A stretch of DNA of 64,000 bases from NCBI RefSeq assembly GCF_963678975.1, contig NC_089274.1:5196001-5260000 (forward strand). The letters are read 5' to 3'. Shown in pieces: positions 35,956-47,429 of the stretch. The position numbers were made by a program, and so were the translations under genes. The number at the start of each line of letters is the position of its first letter. The stretch's first letter is position 1. The notes under the pieces are model-generated. The model searched no databases. It was given only the letters and a program-made list of their open reading frames with translations, and had not been told where the DNA came from. The DNA comes from Dysidea avara (taxonomy: Eukaryota > Porifera > Demospongiae > Dictyoceratida > Dysideidae).

Positions 35956-36880
35956 CTTCAATTATGCTTATTTGGTAGGCCTGTTACGATGGCGGAAATG
36001 TGATACAGTAGTATGCTGTTGTCATGCAAACCTTGTGTTGTAACAGCTATCACTATGGCAACATGTTACATAAATCAGGGTAGCTACATTTCGTGTTGGA
36101 CTAGTTGAGGTGTCCACAGTAATGTTAACCTTGCCTAACAACGGAGTGGCACAATTGATTGTGTGAAAAAAATCACACAACTTATCATACCAGTGTCTCT
36201 GAAGTTGTCATCATGGTGATAGTGCCGTACAATTCATCTCATTATGAAATACCACAGTCAACACCTGTGACAAGATCACATGACCTCACAAGATAATACA
36301 CAAGTAATGGTTCCCACATGTCACCTTTATTTTGTACCATGCGATTTGTCACAGCAGTTGCAACAGTATCGATATGCTGTACAAAATGATTTCCTAGACA
36401 ATGGCTTTGTTAGCTTACAGTATAGTTGAAAACACCCATAAAAAATTCTTTAATCATAGCCTTCCCAAATAGCACTACTAACAAACCAACTGTTGCCACA
36501 ATAAACATATCATAGGAGTTGATTAATACAGTACATGAGTTTTCATGTCCCAACAACAGACCAAGTTAGAGGGATCTATATACTTGACATGGTCACTACT
36601 GTATATTGAGGTGGTCTTATAAATGAGGTCATGAAGTACATCTCAGTTGTGTTTGGGACCTATATACTTGACAAGGTCACTATACTGAAGTGATCTTACA
36701 ACTCTTGGCCTAGTGACTCATATGACCGTAATTGTCATAGTGGGTTCCATAGTCTCCTTTAGTAAACATAAAGCTTCACTACAGCAGCACTATAGTATTG
36801 GATTATAATAGAATGATGGTATATGTTATAGCTCCCAACGGAACTGCTTCTAGAACACCTACTACTGAAACTAGTACTGC
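35956..36880. other. Intergenic stretch, nothing recognised
   Basis: AT-rich sequence with no supported coding frame. There is a local near-duplication (GATCTATATACTTGACATGGTCACTA near 36575 in fragments, and GACCTATATACTTGACAAGG near 36660). The rest is unassigned. Confidence 0.35.
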
Positions 36881-36939
36881 ATGTGCACACTAAAAGGATT
36901 AGAAAATGGCAAGCCATAGATTATATATTCCCTAGGTGG

Positions 36940-37720
36940 GGAATATATAATCTATGCCTGAACAATGTGACTTCCGTAAAACAAACAAAAAGCGGTAAAT
37001 TCACAAAATGTAAAAATTTTCTAACTCAGAAGTGGGCCCACAAAAATGAGTTCTTCCCTGTCAATTCACCTGAGTAAATGATGCAAACTTAGCTGTGCTA
37101 TTTGTGGGGTCACCAAGCTGAACCCTCGGCTGGACTGGACACTGAATGACTGACATACTGGCATATCAAATGAAGATAGCTACTCATGTAGTCTCAGGAA
37201 ATCCAACTAACCAACAATTGCAGTTTACACTATCTTACCATATAGATATACTCAGTGTTCACTATTTCATGTTCTCAGTTATAGCCTTCATTTCCTCCAC
37301 TCCCAGCAAGTTCAGCCCATGGCAAATCTGTTTCAGTCATCTCGTGTGTTGTGAGGTGACAAAGGAAATTTTCACCTAGTAAGACTAGCTGCCTGTATAA
37401 TTCGCTCCTTGACTTCGCTACATCACTTGAGAAGAACCCCAAGGAACCTAGCTGGGTTGATCCGAGGGTTTTGTCCCCGAGATTCACCAACCCCCTGAGT
37501 AGTGTGACTTTACGTAAAACAAACAAAAACGGTAAGTTCACCAAACGAGAAAAATTTTCTAAGTCAGAAGTGGGCCCAAAAAAAAATTGGCTCTGGGCGG
37601 TTGTTGACTGCCGGAGATGACGCACCAGAAATCTTAATTCCTCGCAGAACTTGCTGAAGTCGTGGCATTTGACTGATGTCGGGCGGCGAGTGAGCTTGCT
37701 CAACGTGAGACTGGCGAACC
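36940..37720 (-). mobile_element. Decayed element with direct repeats and a recombinase-like fragment
   Basis: Positions 36964-37043 and 37501-37588 are direct repeats (CGTAAAACAAACAAAAA, then TCAGAAGTGGGCCCA). On the minus strand near 37690-37610 one frame reads PRLQQVLRGIKISGA, followed by RPEPI. This recalls the conserved start of tyrosine-recombinase domains in DIRS/Crypton-like elements. The overlapping 142-residue frame is probably a shadow. Stops break the recombinase-like frame soon after. Confidence 0.35.
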
Positions 37721-37744
37721 GACGATAAATATACTTTGATAGTA

Positions 37745-38240
37745 TTATAGGAGATTATTATTATTATTATTATTATTGTTTACTGAGCAGTCAGCCCTAC
37801 TGGTGTGCTCAGGAATCACATAAACAAATACATTAGGTACAATAATATGATTGGAGTCTAGCTGTAAATAGAACAGTATCTGCAATTTCAATTGTATCAG
37901 TTGGTAGTATGTTTCAGTCGTTTATTGTTCTTGAGAAATAGCTGTTTTGGTATGCCGTGGTGGGTATCTAGCAGCATTTTGATACTAAGAGCAAGTTCAT
38001 CAGTGTAAGGAATCAAGTGTTACACCATTTTGTTTGCTGGTATGTAAAATGTGTGGAAAAGGTACCTTTCCACAAATCCGGTCACATTTTAACTCAACTA
38101 TTCTAAAGAACATACAGTATACCAGCTTGTGTACTTTCAAAGCAATAGCATTTCCACTGTGGAGAAATGAAGTCATTTATTATAAAAATGTAAGGTGGAA
38201 ATCCATGACAAATAAGGCAGTAGACAGCCGGATGAGCCAA
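37745..38240 (-). mobile_element. Retroelement 3' fragment with (AAT)n tail
   Basis: On the minus strand, a stretch ending in TAATAATAATAATAATAATC (37770-37745) follows a block with GCTGACTGCTCAGTAAACAA. Upstream, at about 38000-37890, one minus frame reads HGIPKQLFLKNNKRLKHTT, reminiscent of the extreme C-terminus of LINE-encoded polymerases. This is short evidence. A 69-residue plus frame at 38034-38243 crosses the same area and is not supported. Confidence 0.35.
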
Positions 38241-38931
38241 TAAATCAATATACTGCTTTACGGAGCACGCCCTGACCAGTTACACTGTCTTACAATTCGT
38301 GAAATAACTCCATATTTATGTACCATAGACCCTCAAAATTTGGCAGAGGCACTGGTGAAGCGTTTCTTTACAGGGCTATGGAAAGATTTTTCGCGATTCG
38401 CTGTTGACGGGCGTGATATCACTTGTTGAAAAATGCAGGTTTGCATTTTAACCAGTTTCCACGTTGTTATCGTTAAAAAGGATTCCATAGAATTGTTCTA
38501 CAAGGTGAGAAACCATAAGAGCCAAGGCGCCTTAGCGCTAGGTTGTTTCTGGGGTGAGTTATTTTTAAAATCGGCTCGTAAGTTCAGAGTTTAATAACCA
38601 CGAAATTAAAGCGGTTGATTTCACGAAACTTGGCATGCTAGGCTACAACATTACAGGCTACATAAGAACCCTTTAAACTTAGACTACATGGTTCACAACT
38701 GGAGTTCTCCACCACCCTAAAATAGCTAATTAAGCGCGTTGGCTAATTTTAATCGTGACAAATGGGCATTGTACGGCTTCACATAATTACTTCAGCGCCA
38801 CCTTAAGAAGTAGAGAAGAGTTACTACAAATGAGGTCACTCCTTAAGGAATGGGAGGAGCTAGTGAGCTAGCCGCTTCGAGGCTAACGTCGCGAAAACAG
38901 CCACACATGTTGAGTTAACAGAAGCACGTAC

Positions 38932-39120
38932 CTTGGTTGGCCTCGGAAGAGGTAGCCGAGAGAGGTTCTGAGAAGAACCGGTAGCAGCCTCCAGGGTTGG
39001 AGCAGTGTTTGGTCGTGTAGTTAGAGCCACTCGTTGTGCCACACCTTCAATGCACTCCCTGTGCGTAGCCAAGCCCAGAATAATTGCCAGAACATCTTCG
39101 TCTCGCAACGAAATCTCCAT
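38932..39120 (-). CDS. First coding exon of an unrecognised minus-strand gene
   Basis: ATG at 39120 starts MEISLRDEDVLAIILGLATH, and 63 codons end exactly before a strong AAG|GTACGT donor at 38931. The sequence is helix-rich at first, then Thr/Pro/Ser-rich (TTRPNTAPTLEAATGSS). A GC-richer upstream stretch fits a promoter. An in-frame ATG is also possible further upstream (39159), but the downstream one sits at the start of the acidic, well-formed segment. The next exon was not identified. A weak candidate lies near 38262 on the minus strand (CAGTATATTGATTTATTGGC). A Mutator-like element is inserted about 60 bp upstream, so present expression could be altered. Confidence 0.5.
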
Positions 39121-39190
39121 TGAGCTGAATTCAGTTGAGCGTAAAGACCGAGCTCTCACCAGCAGTTAGTAGTTTAACTAGACCGTTGCT

Positions 39191-40213
39191 TAGTCTGGCG
39201 CCGCCCGCCCCTTCGCATAAAGTAAGGGTCTGGTGAAATCATAGAATCTATGATTTCACCAGACCCTTACTATACTAAATACATAATGGATTGGAAACGC
39301 AATACATTTGACGGTTACGGGCTCGATACGGTCACGTGATTTATGGCAACGTTACCAAGTGTACGAACTGCAGTTGTTCTTAACACTGAGACTACTATTA
39401 CAGGTTTTATAAAGCGTTAAATCATTGCTAAATGACTCAGCTATTTATTGGTTTGTGACTGAAGGTTAGTCGTTTCGTACAACCGAAGGTGTGAAGGAAG
39501 GAACGCGAAATTTGTGTTCAAAAACTACTGTGGGGGTTTTAGTGCATAGGGCGTATGACGTACGAAGTTTTAGAAGTGCTGAACAGTTTCGCCACATCGT
39601 AATGAATACAAAATAATTATTTTTAGCACTGTACAGCAGTTACTTTCCGTAAGCGAAGCGAAAGAATGGCTACATGACGGTAGTGGCTGTGGGGGTTTTC
39701 CTGGCTTTGTGAAACCAAGTCTAGCGATACATGCTATACTAAAGAAAAGTTCATACCTTCGTGAGTGCTAAAAAAAGGATGAACGAATTAAAAAAGACAC
39801 CTGTTTTCGAGAAAACTCTGGGCGAATTCGACAAAAATGTATTGTGCCTATTGAAAATGCTGCTGTGTCCCGTAAATGTCATCACGTGACCGTATCGAGC
39901 CCGTAACCGTAAAATGTATTGCGTTTCCAATCCATTATGTATTTAGTATCTATGGTGAAATATACTAAATCATTTCTAGCGCCCAGATTCGGCGCTAGCC
40001 ATTTAGTGCATGCCAATGACATTCACACAGAAATTGCCTTGGCAACACAATGCTTTTGTTCGAATTGAAGTGCAATTATCTGACGTAACAAGCATTACGT
40101 GCGCTGTCTAATTGAAAATTTTTTTTTGAAATGATTATAATAATTATTTTTTATAGGTATTTGTATTTCACCAGACCCTTACTTTTTGCGAAGGGGCGGG
40201 CGGCGCCAGACTA
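39191..40213. mobile_element. Mutator-like (9-bp duplication) non-autonomous element
   Basis: The terminal inverted repeats are about 49 bp. The left starts TAGTCTGGCGCCGCCCGCCC and the right is its complement, ending GGCGCCAGACTA. ACCGTTGCT flanks both sides (39182-39190 and 40214-40222), a perfect 9-bp duplication as expected of MULEs. Further nested inverted repeats occur inside: a hairpin at 39225-39265, and about 39280-39350 against 39885-39960 (TCACGTGACCGTATCGAGCC). There is no transposase. It separates the two divergent genes on either side. Confidence 0.85.
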
Positions 40214-40258
40214 ACCGTTGCTATGGGATTACGTGTTGGAGTGGTTAGACCTGTTCAA

Positions 40259-40680
40259 CCGGTTTAAGAGGTGCATAGCGCGCGCCTTTTCCGTACCCGG
40301 AGAAACTCGTAGCTTCCATGTTAACTCCGTTTAATTTATTAAACTTCCAATACTAATATTGCTAGCTATATATTAAATGAATGAATGAAGTCATGAATAA
40401 CAGATTCCAAATTGAACCACTCAAATCTAAGCGATTACATAATACAACAGCTCAATTGACTAGCCCATCAAAATAGGGATATACCAAATGGCTAAACTGG
40501 TAAATGGAGGGGAATCTGTTATTCATGACTTCATGCATTCATTCATTTAATCATAGATCTATGATTTAATATATAGCTAACAATATTAGTATTGGAAGTT
40601 TAATAAATTAAACGGAGTTAACATGGAAGCTACGAGTTTCTTCGGGTACGGAAAAGGCGCGCGCTATGCACCACTTACCG
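40259..40680. repeat. Head-to-head palindromic duplication next to a promoter
   Basis: Positions about 40265-40413 are repeated in inverse orientation at 40512-40672 with only small differences, around a roughly 95-bp spacer. The outer parts contain GTGCATAGCGCGCGCC and CCGTACCCG. The inner parts contain GAATGAAGTCATGAATAACAG. The right arm lies about 160 bp upstream of the start codon of the 538-residue gene. Confidence 0.8.
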
Positions 40681-40689
40681 GTACTTTTC

Positions 40690-40837
40690 TTGTGAATGTC
40701 ACGTCATCAATTACGGAAAGCGGTGCAGCAGTTCTATATTTAGATATGACGTATATGATAAGTATAAGGTAAGGTCTTGATCACTAACGATCATTTTTTA
40801 TTCTAATACTTTTACAGAGCGTAGTGTGCGTTGTTGA
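40690..40837 (+). promoter_or_regulatory. Probable promoter and 5' untranslated intron of the 538-residue gene
   Basis: Two CRE-like sites are seen: GTCACGTCATC near 40699 and ATATGACGTATA near 40745. A plausible non-coding intron runs from AAG|GTAAGG near 40770 to TTTTACAG near 40817. It leaves a short leader (AGCGTAGTG...TTGTTGA) before the ATG at 40838. No TATA box is evident at a usual spacing. Confidence 0.4.
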
Positions 40838-43800
40838 ATGGAATTAGAAGAACTCGTCGCTTCTGAGTGCATCGGTTTCACTAGAAGTAAGTGCTAAGTT
40901 GGCTTGAGTGTGACCTGCTTTTATCATATTATATATTCCCTACTATAAACATGCATCGCTGCCGTTCATTTCATTATTTGACAATTTATAAGCTGTATTC
41001 AGTTTACTGAGTTTAGCAATGGTATAGTTAAGTTTCCGCGAATAGTGAACATGTGAAAATGCATAGTTTTAGCCTACAGGTAATGTAGGTTGGCTCGGGT
41101 TGGTTAACTCAGTGAGGTATATACTATTAAAATGCATCATGTATGGGCGTATACTTGCAACAAAAGAGAACCCGCACAGTTAACTACAGTGAGTGTTTTA
41201 GCATGACCTTATGCACTCATATAAGTCACACTATTCTTTGAGTGCTGACTTATCACTGAATGGGGCCAGTAGACATGAATACATCTTGTGGTGAAGGGTG
41301 CTTACTGTGCAATGTGATGAAATTCTGTTTCCTTATTGTGCAATGTGATGAAATTCTGTTTCCTATTAGGTGACAGCGATACTGATGTAACCCGTAGGAG
41401 TTACACACTAGTGTACCAACCTACTTCGATTGGTTTTACACAAAATGAAACTTTCTCCCAGTTGCGATCGGAGAATGCTGGATATCTTAATTCTCCTAAG
41501 GTTCACTATGAGTCAGTTTTAGAGGGCAGAGAAGACATCAACACAAGTACTGACCCTGAGCCTTCCTCTGCAGTCAGTACTACTACTCCACATGGTGCAG
41601 AGCATCTTGACCTGGTTGGTCCTGGTGTACAAGACAGTGATGAAGTTGATGGTGACTTGTCCTCTCTGGATTCTTCTCTCCGATCAACTGGTGGATTGCT
41701 TACAACTGTTAATGAGGAGTGTCAGTCTGTAGGAGAAGTCACTTGTGACAGTGTTGAAGCAACACATCAAGATGATGATGAGGGGCTCATTGTGACTGGA
41801 TCACCAGTGCAGTGTCAGGAAAAGGATAATGAGATTAGCCAGCATGCTGTTTGTGTGATACCACAGAAGACAAGTACGTTTCACAATATAACAGAAGATA
41901 TTTATCCCACTTTTTATTAGCACAAGCAGTTGAGGAGTTTATACCACTGAAGCCTAAAGAGCAGCACCACTATGCTACAGTTTGCTATGTTTCAACAGTA
42001 AGAAGCTATACGACATAATATGATTAACTTTATAACATTGTTATATATAGCAGTGGGAAGGAGAATTTCCATATGGTGAAGCTGTTACTGTAAGGTACAA
42101 TAGAGATCATTACTTTCAAAATGCTCTGACTACAAATGGACATGTGGTGACCTTGAAAATTACGAAGGTTAGATGAACATAGGGTAACACATATTGTAAA
42201 TACTGTGGTACTGCAGGTTTCACTTATTCTGGATAAGAAGCTCTTTGACAAATGGCACCAGTTGGATAATGGCAACCAACTAGATAGCATAGTTGCCTAT
42301 CTGGAAGGTACCACCTACAACTGTTATAATCTCAGAATAGTGGTCAACGATTAATGTTTTGTTGTTTTGCAGATCAAGATTGTGGTTACTTCGTCAGGGA
42401 ACATTTTGACCACAGTAAGTTATTTACATGATTCATCAGCAAACATTTTTATTGAATTGCTAATCATGCAGACTTGGCTGAAGCTGTCAACAAGATCATA
42501 AGGCAGTTGGGTGTGGTCACAGCTGAACTCACTGAGCTGGACAATCTTCCACAACACTCTGCATCTTACATGAGGAACTGGGAGAAGAAGTTTAGCGAGA
42601 AGAGGAAACTGTCTCATTGTTTTGGCCTACTCATTGGTAGTACAATAGAGGCCATGGAAGAGTTACACAAGCATAAACATGTATCCTTGAACATTCGAGG
42701 TTAATATAATATGTGACCGGCTGAGAAAAAACCAGCCATTTTCGCACATTCCTCAAAGTCCATTTTATTGCATTTCTGTAATCTATAGTAACAAAAGAGT
42801 GGACAGCCAAAGTTATGATGAATAGTCTTGGAGTTATAGCACTTGACAGTTGGAACAGTGTCGATTTGTACAGTAAAAATACGGGAAATAAATTACTGGC
42901 GCTCAGATAATAGATCATAAGTCATGATTGAAACATATGATTGAAACAAGTTATGAAGATGGGACTTGGCTCAATATGTGCACCATGAACTGGCAAATCA
43001 ATCAAGGTATATTGCTTTCCCTGTACTCCGTGTTGACAAAGAAGAAGGTCATTCCAACTAAGAAATAACGATGTTGAATGTTGTTTTTACAGCATCATAA
43101 ATAAACATCCATAACTCATGTATCCTTTGCTGTGTGAACACGAAACAAAGATTTTCATACTCTCCATAAACAGGCAAATCTAGTGATATATAGGTTTTAT
43201 TAATTTGAGCTTAATTTCAGTGCATACGAACGCGATTAAAGTGTGTGTAAATTTTTCATGAAGCACACGTATTTTTACCCGATGTGTTTTTTGGCTAAAT
43301 ATAATCTTCGAAAACAGCCAGTTTTTGTTCAGGCAGGTCACACGTTATAAAGTTCATATATTGTTTTATTAATTTTATTGCTTTATTTCCAGTAAGGAAC
43401 TTCTTTGTGAGGACCACTTGTGACTGTTGGGCCACAGCTGCTTGTGTTCATGATGGCTACGGAATGAATGTAGTTATTGGAGGATGTGACCTGGCCCATC
43501 ATGTTAGTTCCATAATCACTGGAAATCCTGACAGCAAAGCCTTCCAGGTATGGGATTCCTTATGAGTCCCTATAACTTAAATTTAGTTATATCACACATG
43601 TTGTTACAGTACAGTATTCCCCTATAGCTTGTTGATCCACTACACCAATACAAGAGAGCAGAGGTTGTATACGATAAACTGGACTTGGTGTTTACTATCA
43701 TTAAAGTATTAACCAAGTTCAGTGGTCAAAGGAAATGTAAGGAGATGTTGGTAAGTCTGAATAGTATGGTACATATATACATGTATGCAATGAAATCACT

Positions 43801-44098
43801 AATTGTTCTATAGAAACAGTGGATGTCTTCTATTGTGGGTTCAGCACAGTCAACTGAGCCATTGGTGAGTTATAGTGTTATCAAAGAAATTGATCATCTT
43901 GTTTTACCTCTCAAGGTTGTACAAATCAGACAGTTATTCAACAAATGTGAAGTTAATGATGGTAGCGTAGTGCAGAAGTTGGCTGACTATCTTGAGGTGT
44001 GTACATGTTATATTATGTGCTTTTGTGATGCATCTATGTTAATATTGTAGATGTCAGCAGTTCACTATGCTGAGCTTCTGTGGGAGCACGAGGTGTGA
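40838..44098 (+). CDS. Unrecognised 538-residue protein, 11 coding exons
   Basis: Exons are 40838-40886, 41370-41873, 41921-41997, 42051-42167, 42217-42307, 42373-42414, 42472-42699, 43393-43547, 43628-43750, 43814-43996 and 44051-44098 (TGA). The total is 1617 bases with all phases matching. Residues 1-185 or so are acidic, Ser/Thr-rich and probably disordered (DSDEVDGDLSSLDSSL). The next part looks folded, with a beta-like segment (FPYGEAVTVRYNRDHYF) and KKLFDKWHQLDNGNQLDSI. Then comes a long helix (EAVNKIIRQLGVVTAELTEL), a Cys-rich strip (RTTCDCWATAACVHDGYG), helices including YDKLDLVFTIIKVLTKFSG, and a C-terminus ELLWEHEV. No signal peptide or membrane span is seen. The intron after exon 7 has a weak GTTAAT donor; without splicing there, translation stops one codon later, giving a shorter isoform. 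No function is assigned. Confidence 0.75.
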
Positions 44099-45300
44099 GG
44101 AAGGAGTGACTGCTGAGCTAGAGGTTATATTGAAACTGACCCATTCATGTGATACAAGATAAAACCTAACATTTAACCTTGATATTATATCTGATGGAGA
44201 ACAATTAAACTTTCTATACTATATATCAGCTTGTGCTTGTATCATTAATTTTGCTGAATTGATTTTTACCTTATGCTTTATATATACATTATTATGACTG
44301 TATTATCATTTTTGATGATGTCTGCTATTATATACTGTACCATTAAAAGATGTTATCAATCATAAAAATATTTAGAAGGAACCTATCATGTGACATCCTG
44401 TTTATTCTTTAGGTTTATATTAAGTGGGATATTCTATACCACAGGATATATAGTACAGGTTGAGATATGTGGCTACTGCAATAAAATAGCAATGAAAGCA
44501 TAAATAACACATACATTCCCCTCCCATCTACCAGCCATGATAGCTTGGTATATTACTATTCTTTAACCAAAAATGTGATCCATCAACTTCGAAGCGCATC
44601 ACCACAATTTTGGTAGACATCTTCTTTCATTAATAAAATCACTAACAAACTGTTTAAATTAACAATTGTTAATGTTGAATAAAATTAATTTAATCTTCCT
44701 ATTCCACTTTGCAAGCTTTCAATTTCATTGTTGAATATAAAAATTGGAACATCATACAGTACGATAGTACTGTATAGTAGGGACCACTAAGAAGTATATT
44801 GCTAACTATCACTGTGAAAAAAGCTCAGAATAATAAGGTCTATAACAGTCTTATTATGTTAGTATTGGAATGAAATAGTACAGTATATATTAATAGATTA
44901 GGACTTTACTATAACAAGCTTTTTAAGACGGTCATATATTAGAGATTAAATCACTAGTATAGTGCGGTGTATTATCAGACTATACTAAGCCTATTTCAAC
45001 CATATATTGGCTACTATACTACTGTACTTTTTTACTTTCCTATAATCTGTGGCTACCTTAATTAAATAATTTCTATAATTATATTTGTAATGAATTTAAT
45101 TCTGTAAATATGTTAAAACCACAATAGGTACAGCTAGTAAATCAATGTCTCCTTGGCCATGACAGTATCAAATCAATTTCATCATTTATCAGTCTTTATC
45201 CAACTGCAGCAGGTAAGACAGTAAATACAATTCACAAGTTCCATTACAAATTACCTGTATTATCATCACTATGTAGAACTCTATGACAATCTGTTAGTTG
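44099..45300. other. Downstream intergenic stretch
   Basis: AT-rich 3' flank of the 538-residue gene. It has a TACTATACAGTACT-type repeat terminus at 44752-44790 (inverted) and nothing coding that I can support. A short exon-like bit before CAG|GTAAGAC near 45212 is not backed by a frame. Confidence 0.35.
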
Positions 45301-45329
45301 TTAGGTAGAACTGTCCCACAGCTCTAATA

Positions 45330-46569
45330 CAAAGATGGTAAATATAATGTTTATTCTGGACAATCGTTGGACTTACAGTTTGTAACAATAAGAATCTCAT
45401 AAAACCGAGACCTTGTCTGGAAACCTAGCATTACCATGTAGAACGGCGGCTAGGTCCCACAACTCTATTAAAGATGGTAAATATAATGCGTATACTGAAC
45501 AATCATTGTACTTACAGTTTGTAACAATCTTTTAAAACTGAGACCGACAATCCATGTACAACTAAGACAAGTCTGATAAGATCAGGTCTCACAACCCTAA
45601 ACGGAGGCAAACATAATTCATATTCTGGATTACTTGGTGTACTTACAGGTGTTATCAGTGAGTCTAACCAGACATAAAATGGCCACTTAGTATGTGACTT
45701 TGTTGGGCTAACGTGTTACGTAAGCTCACAAGAAGCATCTGATACACTGATAACCAAGTCCAAGAATCTTGTAATCACTAAGTACAACTGAAACAAGACT
45801 AAATATAATATAATTTGCATACTCTCAGTGAACTTACTTTTGTTAGCAATACGAGCATGGTCAGTGAAATAAGGACAAACAAGATGGAACAGGTTCTTGA
45901 AAGCACTGAACTCATTTACAGTGCCAGCCAGACGAGGTAGCAGCCATCAGCTGTTGATAAAAAAGTAGTGAAAAACATGAGGAAATGAGACCGGTTCCCA
46001 GAAGAAATGAGACATACTGGACACTCTCAGTGTACCTACTTACAGATGTTAGCAATAAGAAGAATCTCCTAGAACCGAGACCAAGTCTGTAATTCCTACC
46101 CTATTGAAAAGAAAATGAATAAAAACACAATCAGGCTTAATGCACTTACAGCTGTAAGTAATTAGAAGATGACGTTGAACAACTCCGTAAAAAAAGAACC
46201 AAAAAGTCCACACATGGTCGCTACCAGATTCTTTAACGGAAGCAGCTGCCATTGAAGGAAACTAACACTGCAGATGTTGTACACTGACAGCCTGCAGAAC
46301 CAAGAGGTTCGACAAGAAACTGTACCTCTGAAGAGATAATATACAAAATCATAAGAGCAGACCATGCATACTCTTACCGTTGATGGCTGATGAACTGTGT
46401 CCACTCGTCATCCGCCATAAGCTGAGATAACAGGATATAAAACATGTAATACGTACACAGCAACACCAAAGTTGAATCATTTGCAGGCCATTGTCATACA
46501 ATACACAATAAACAATTTAATACGGCTAAACCTATCGTACAAGCTATCATTTTAGTTCTAATACTTACT
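45330..46569 (-). ncRNA. Minus-strand transcription unit with repeated splice-donor cassettes (predicted)
   Basis: Reading the minus strand, near-identical donor contexts of the type ATTGTTACAAACT|GTAAGTCC recur. They lie at + positions 46144-46149, 46038-46043, 45832-45837, 45641-45646, 45510-45515 and 45371-45376, with similar sequence on both the exon and intron side. Exon candidates are 46421-46378 (starts ATG, MADDEWTQFISHQ), 46327-46150, 46100-46044 and 45950-45838. The only frame across the first join ends after about 70 residues (TAA at 46164-46162). A non-coding RNA, or a short protein with a repeated 3' region, is therefore possible. No homology is recognised. Confidence 0.4.
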
Positions 46570-46850
46570 CATCTAGAGCTGTTTTTGATGGCTGCCATTG
46601 AAGGAATTGTCCACTTGGCCGCGCCACTTCACCACTACCGTGACAGGCCAGCAGGGACAAGCAGGGATGTACAGTTGTGGTCCATAACTATCATCATGGC
46701 TCATTGGACGATGGCGCCGATCGCGCACACTCTCCGCGAGATACACCGTCCGAGCGACACCACCATATTGCTCACATTTACAACCTATGATACAACAATA
46801 GCGACAAAGATGGCGACTTAATTGCATCTAATACGCATGCGCACACCACT
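46570..46850. promoter_or_regulatory. CpG-rich promoter-like block with a YY1-type site
   Basis: This is clearly richer in CG dinucleotides than its surroundings. AAGATGGCGAC at 46807-46817 matches the YY1-type promoter motif in plus orientation, and an ATTGG box (CCAAT on the minus strand) lies near 46703. On the minus strand a strong GATGA|GTAAGT donor at 46568 suggests a first exon leading into the unit 46569-45330. Open frames on both strands across the block are probably chance consequences of GC content. Confidence 0.45.
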
Positions 46851-47084
46851 GACCCCTTCAATTTTAGACCAGCATTACTACGAAGTTTTGCAGGTGTGCT
46901 AACTGTGCAAGAAAATCTAGATTTGTATGACTCTTAGATTGAATAATTAATTTTTCTGGTATTATATGCTTTGCCATATGAAAATGTATGCGTATGAAAT
47001 TATCACAACAAACTGAAGCTAGTTAGCTAGATATAGTGATTAACAGAAGTGTAGCTACTTATTGTAAAATCATCATGACTTTGT

Positions 47085-47425
47085 TTGGTACAGTAAAGCA
47101 CATGTTGCTGTAAGACCTTCAGTGCTGGTCACTGTAAAGTGCTAATAATAAATACTTTACGTTTAAGGAAGAAAATCCATCCCTCCTGGAGGAAGACTGA
47201 GTGTGGCCCCGACTAGACATTGGGTGACCTGCAGTTTGAATCCTGGGGTTGGAGGGATTTTTTTTCCTTACTTTGGCCCATTTTCTGTTACGTCTTTTCA
47301 GTTAGTGAAGTCATTAGGTATACGTCCCTGAAATTAGGTTAGGTAATCCTAAGGCTGCAGCACATGTTGCTGTAAGACCTTCAGTGCTGGTCACTGTAAA
47401 GTGCTAATAATAATAATATAAAAAA
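47085..47425 (+). mobile_element. SINE-like elements with shared 3' tail
   Basis: Positions 47092-47152 and 47351-47422 share the tail AAGACCTTCAGTGCTGGTCA followed by CTGTAAAGTGCTAATAATAA. A tRNA-like head lies between them (A-box-like TGGCCCCGACTAGACATTGG and B-box-like AGTTTGAATCC at about 47200-47245). A full element thus runs about 47160-47425, next to an older tail. A weaker tail occurs at 29825. Confidence 0.6.
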
Positions 47426-47429
47426 AATC

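Noticed and set aside
37275-37703. 142-codon minus-strand frame (CHDFSKFCEELRF)
   Set aside because: A different frame of the same strand gives the more recognisable recombinase-like LQQVLRGIK motif. The long frame has no splice or domain support.
46573-46827. Opposing open frames over the CpG-rich block
   Set aside because: GC-rich DNA lacks stops by chance. Neither frame shows a domain, and the block looks like a promoter and first exon.
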